Below, in pieces: positions 6,476 through 8,241 of a stretch of DNA of 8,241 nt. Source of the DNA: an uncultured Anaerolineaceae bacterium (lineage in GTDB: Bacteria > Chloroflexota > Anaerolineae > Anaerolineales > Anaerolineaceae); the NCBI GenBank assembly GCA_937920255.1, contig CALDSL010000337.1, forward strand, positions 1-8,241, read 5' to 3'. The notes under the pieces were generated by a model that saw only the letters and a program-made list of their open reading frames with translations, was not told the origin of the DNA and made no database searches. Position numbers and translations under genes: made by a program. Numbering within the stretch: position 1 is the first letter of the stretch; every line of letters begins with the position of its first letter.

Positions 6476-6871
6476 ATGACCGATTCCAACCCGCAAGTAT
6501 CTGATGCTGATCGACAGGGCATTGAACAGGCAGCCCTGGACTATATCGAAGGCTGGTATAACGGCGACGCGGAGCGCATGGAGCACAGCCTGCACCCTGA
6601 CCTGGCCAAACGGATTGTGTTCGCCGATCCGCGCGGCTTCGACCGACTCGAGCCAATCAGCGCAATGGGGCTGGTGATTGCCACCCGGCGCGGAGCTGGC
6701 GCGCGCACGCCGCCTGAGCGCCAGCGCAAGCAGATCACGATCCTGGATGTGTTTGGCAAAGCCGCCTGCGTTCGGGTGGACGCCGCTGACTGGATCGACT
6801 ACCTGCACCTGGGCAAGCTCAACGGCCAGTGGCAGATCGTAAACGTGCTGTGGGAAAGGCGGTCGGGATGA
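6476..6871 (+). CDS. NTF2-like / putative lumazine-binding family protein
   Basis: A 131-residue protein. The ATG at 6476 is preceded by GGGAGG at five bases. The pattern is that of the small 'putative lumazine-binding' group of the NTF2-like superfamily. It has DYIEGWYNGDAERMEHSLHP (residues 22-41), a central ITILDVFGKAACVRVDA (87-103) and a C-terminal motif DWIDYLHLGKLNGQWQIVNV (105-124). These proteins fold as a cone-shaped alpha+beta barrel that often binds or converts small molecules. The activity of this subgroup is not established, and lumazine binding is a name inherited from a family model. No signal peptide is seen. Its stop overlaps the start of the aldo/keto reductase (ATGA), so the two probably work together. 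Confidence 0.88.
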   Translation: MTDSNPQVSDADRQGIEQAALDYIEGWYNGDAERMEHSLHPDLAKRIVFADPRGFDRLEPISAMGLVIATRRGAGARTPPERQRKQITILDVFGKAACVRVDAADWIDYLHLGKLNGQWQIVNVLWERRSG

Positions 6872-7839
6872 GCCTGTCACCACGCCGGCTGGGGCGAAGC
6901 GACCTGTGGGTTAGCGCTGTGGGGCTGGGTTGCAATGCCATCGGTGGGCCAATGTGGGACCGCGCGGTGCGAGGTGACCTGCCGGTAGGCTACGGCGCGG
7001 TAGATGACCGCGAATCGACGCGCGCCATCCGCCGCGCGCTGGATCTGGGCATCAATTTCTTTGACACGGCCGATGAATACGGCTGCGGTCACAGCGAGCG
7101 CGTGCTGGGCGCGGCGCTGAGCGGACAGAAGAATGATGTCATCGTATCCTCCAAATTCGGCTTTACCTTCAACGAGCAAACGCGCGAGGTGCTGGGGAAA
7201 GATGCCTCCCCGGCGTATATCCGGCGGGCATGTGAAGCCAGCTTGCGCCGCCTGGGTCGCGACTACCTGGATATCTACCTGCTGCACATTCGCGATCTTC
7301 CCTATGCAGAAGCCGGGATGGCGCGTGATACGCTGGAATCGCTGGCGGCCGAAGGCATGATCCGCTGGTACGGCTGGAGCACGGATGATGTGGAACGCGC
7401 CCGCTTTTTCGCGGAAGGGGCACATTGCGCGGTGATCGAGCACCGACTGAATGTGCTGCTGGATGCGCCGGAGATGTTGGCCCTGTGCGAGGAACTGGAT
7501 CTGGGCAGCGTCAACCGCATCCCGCTACTGATGGGCGTGCTGACCGGCAAGTACACCTCCGATCACCTGCCGCCGGACGATGATGTGCGCAGCATGTTCT
7601 TCAGCCACAGCGGCTTTGCCGGGGATGTAGCCCGCATCCAGCGCGTGAAAGATATCCTCACCAGCGGTGGCCGCAGCCTGGCGCAGGGCGCGCTGCTGTG
7701 GATCCTCTCGCGCAGCCCGCGTGCTGTGCCGATCCCTGGCTTTCGCACAGTGGAACAGGTAGAGCAGAACGTGGAGGTTTGCGACATGGATCCGCTGACC
7801 GAGCACGAGATGTCCAAGATTCAAATGGCGTTGGGCTGA
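6868..7839 (+). CDS. Aldo/keto reductase family oxidoreductase
   Basis: A 323-residue NAD(P)H-dependent oxidoreductase of TIM-barrel type. The catalytic tetrad is visible: Asp66 and Tyr71 in INFFDTADEYGCGHSERVLG (62-81), Lys96 in IVSSKFGF (92-99) and His140 in DIYLLHIRD (135-143). The cofactor end is seen in AVPIPGFRTVEQVEQN (286-301). The start is the ATG at 6868, overlapping the upstream TGA; a GTG at 6829 is in frame but lies inside the NTF2-like gene and would add a non-family N-terminus. An insert at residues 26-47 (GGPMWDRAVRGDLP...) precedes the DDRES helix and occurs in this subgroup as I recall it. Substrate unknown. Coupling to the NTF2-like gene suggests a shared small-molecule substrate, but this is inference. 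No canonical terminator is seen right after the stop; the palindromic repeats begin 36 bases later. Confidence 0.95.
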   Translation: MSLSPRRLGRSDLWVSAVGLGCNAIGGPMWDRAVRGDLPVGYGAVDDRESTRAIRRALDLGINFFDTADEYGCGHSERVLGAALSGQKNDVIVSSKFGFTFNEQTREVLGKDASPAYIRRACEASLRRLGRDYLDIYLLHIRDLPYAEAGMARDTLESLAAEGMIRWYGWSTDDVERARFFAEGAHCAVIEHRLNVLLDAPEMLALCEELDLGSVNRIPLLMGVLTGKYTSDHLPPDDDVRSMFFSHSGFAGDVARIQRVKDILTSGGRSLAQGALLWILSRSPRAVPIPGFRTVEQVEQNVEVCDMDPLTEHEMSKIQMALG

Positions 7840-7875
7840 CATGCTTCTATGAATGAATTCCATTGTGTGCCAATC

Positions 7876-7942
7876 GTAGGTTGGGTTGAGGGCGCAATGG
7901 TTCTCAACCCGGTCAAGGCGTTGGTGCGCCCGAAACCCAACA
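7876..7942 (+). repeat. 67-bp palindromic repeat, copy C3
   Basis: Same orientation and length as C1 and C2, with a perfect outer stem and the GA/GA mismatch. Its loop shares AATGGTTCTCAAC with C1 and CCGGTCAAGGCG with C4. An orphan inverted arm, TGTTGGGTTTC, follows at 7963-7973 and can pair with the 3' arm of C3 (7932-7942, 11 bp). Confidence 0.9.
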
Positions 7943-7978
7943 TCCGTTGATGGATAAAGGGGTGTTGGGTTTCAAAAT

Positions 7979-8045
7979 GTAGGTTGGGTTGAGGGCGCAG
8001 AGGTTCCCGGCCCGGTCAAGGCGGTGGCGCGCCCGAAACCCAACA
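7979..8045 (+). repeat. 67-bp palindromic repeat, copy C4
   Basis: Fourth 67-bp copy, 103 bases after C3, with the same stems and GA/GA mismatch. Its 3' arm (8035-8045) can also pair with TGTTGGGTTTC at 8066-8076, which is the outer arm of the inverted copy C5. This and its neighbours fill most of the 400 bases after the AKR gene, where I see no gene. Confidence 0.9.
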
Positions 8046-8065
8046 TTGGTTTATGGATACAAGAG

Positions 8066-8134
8066 TGTTGGGTTTCAGGGGCATGATGGGTGTGTTTTTG
8101 GTAGAGAAGTCTTTGCCCCTTCAACCCAACCTAC
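8066..8134 (-). repeat. Diverged inverted palindromic repeat, copy C5
   Basis: On the - strand it begins GTAGGTTGGGTTGA and ends GAAACCCAACA, like the other copies. The inner stem is AGGGGCA with TGCCCCT instead of GGGCGC with GCGCCC, so both sides changed together. The loop is unrelated and 69 bp is the total length. Confidence 0.8.
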
Positions 8135-8139
8135 GGGTC

Positions 8140-8157
8140 TTAACGAAAAAGACTTCC
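8140..8157 (+). repeat. 18-bp direct repeat, first copy
   Basis: TTAACGAAAAAGACTTCC is repeated exactly at 8224-8241, 84 bases further on. The repeat may be longer because the second copy runs off the window. Confidence 0.8.
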
Positions 8158-8170
8158 TCGTGGGAAGTCT
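8146..8170 (-). terminator. Intrinsic terminator-like hairpin on the - strand
   Basis: On the - strand, AGACTTCC (8163-8170), a five-base loop and GGAAGTCT (8150-8157) form an 8-bp stem followed by TTTTCG; the T-run including the stem end is TTTTT. This would end a transcript coming from beyond the right edge. The second 18-bp repeat suggests a further copy there. Confidence 0.6.
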
Positions 8171-8174
8171 CTAG

Positions 8175-8195
8175 TGCCCTCGGCAGAACTCGAAC
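8175..8195 (-). other. tRNA 3'-end-like fragment
   Basis: On the - strand, GTTCGAGTTCTGCCGAGGGC plus A has the layout of a tRNA 3' end: G then a TTCGAGT T-loop, a five-base T-stem arm, a seven-base acceptor arm CGAGGGC and a discriminator A. The bases before it (CGAT) do not pair to make a T-stem and no cloverleaf follows. It is at best a remnant. It sits just upstream of the - strand terminator-like hairpin, as a real tRNA 3' end would. The match could be chance. Confidence 0.3.
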
Positions 8196-8223
8196 ATCGT
8201 CCCCCTTGTGGGGATCGGCAACT

Positions 8224-8241
8224 TTAACGAAAAAGACTTCC
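8224..8241 (+). repeat. 18-bp direct repeat, second copy (cut by window end)
   Basis: Identical to 8140-8157. Between the copies lie the terminator-like hairpin, the tRNA-like fragment and a short TCCCC/GGGGA hairpin near 8200-8215. Confidence 0.8.

Noticed and set aside
6141..8134. Insertion sequence around the NTF2-AKR operon
   Set aside because: No transposase or target-site duplication is visible, and the flanking copies C1-C4 are direct palindromic repeats rather than terminal inverted repeats.
8140..8241. Possible start of a CRISPR array (direct repeats plus a CCCC/GGGG hairpin)
   Set aside because: Only two 18-bp copies 84 bases apart, the hairpin occurs once and outside the repeat, and no cas gene is present; the spacing does not fit repeat-spacer units.
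8175..8241. Complete tRNA gene on the - strand
   Set aside because: The T-stem does not pair and no D-arm, anticodon arm or acceptor 5' strand could be placed; only a 3'-end-like fragment remains.

Overview
The window is GC-rich bacterial DNA with six complete protein genes: one on the + strand at the left, three on the - strand in the middle, and a two-gene + strand operon at the right. No rRNA, ribosomal protein or other taxonomic marker is present. A membrane-anchored clostripain-like protease with a long Gly-rich cytoplasmic tail, a MerR/GyrI-like regulator and dense intergenic hairpin repeats remind me of Chloroflexota (Anaerolineae-type) genomes. That is an inference only.

Left part: a DegV-family fatty-acid-binding protein (12-884, +) converges on a large C11 (clostripain-like) cysteine peptidase (1021-3621, -). 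Two hairpins fill the gap between them. Middle: a MerR-family regulator with two GyrI-like effector-binding domains (3918-5267, -) follows a family-1 uracil-DNA glycosylase, ung (5401-6090, -). The MerR gene has a textbook MerR promoter/operator (TTGACT, 19-bp spacer holding a dyad, TATACT) and a strong in-frame internal Shine-Dalgarno plus ATG, which suggests that two genes have fused. C/G-skewed hairpin elements sit just past the stops of the MerR and protease genes. Right part: an NTF2/lumazine-binding-like protein (6476-6871, +) overlaps an aldo/keto reductase (6868-7839, +) by ATGA, so the two are probably translationally coupled.

The most distinctive non-coding content is a 67-bp palindromic repeat family. 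Two direct copies lie on each side of the NTF2-AKR operon, and a fifth, inverted and diverged copy lies at the right. Its inner stem has changed on both strands while pairing is kept, and a tandem GA/GA internal mismatch is present in every copy. The last ~100 bases hold a minus-strand intrinsic-terminator-like hairpin, a tRNA 3'-end-like fragment and an 18-bp direct repeat cut by the window edge.

The genes do not form one obvious pathway: DegV (lipid/fatty acid), protease (cell surface), MerR-GyrI (ligand sensing), Ung (DNA repair) and NTF2-AKR (putative redox/small molecule). I see no clear defence system, CRISPR array, transposase or phage gene.
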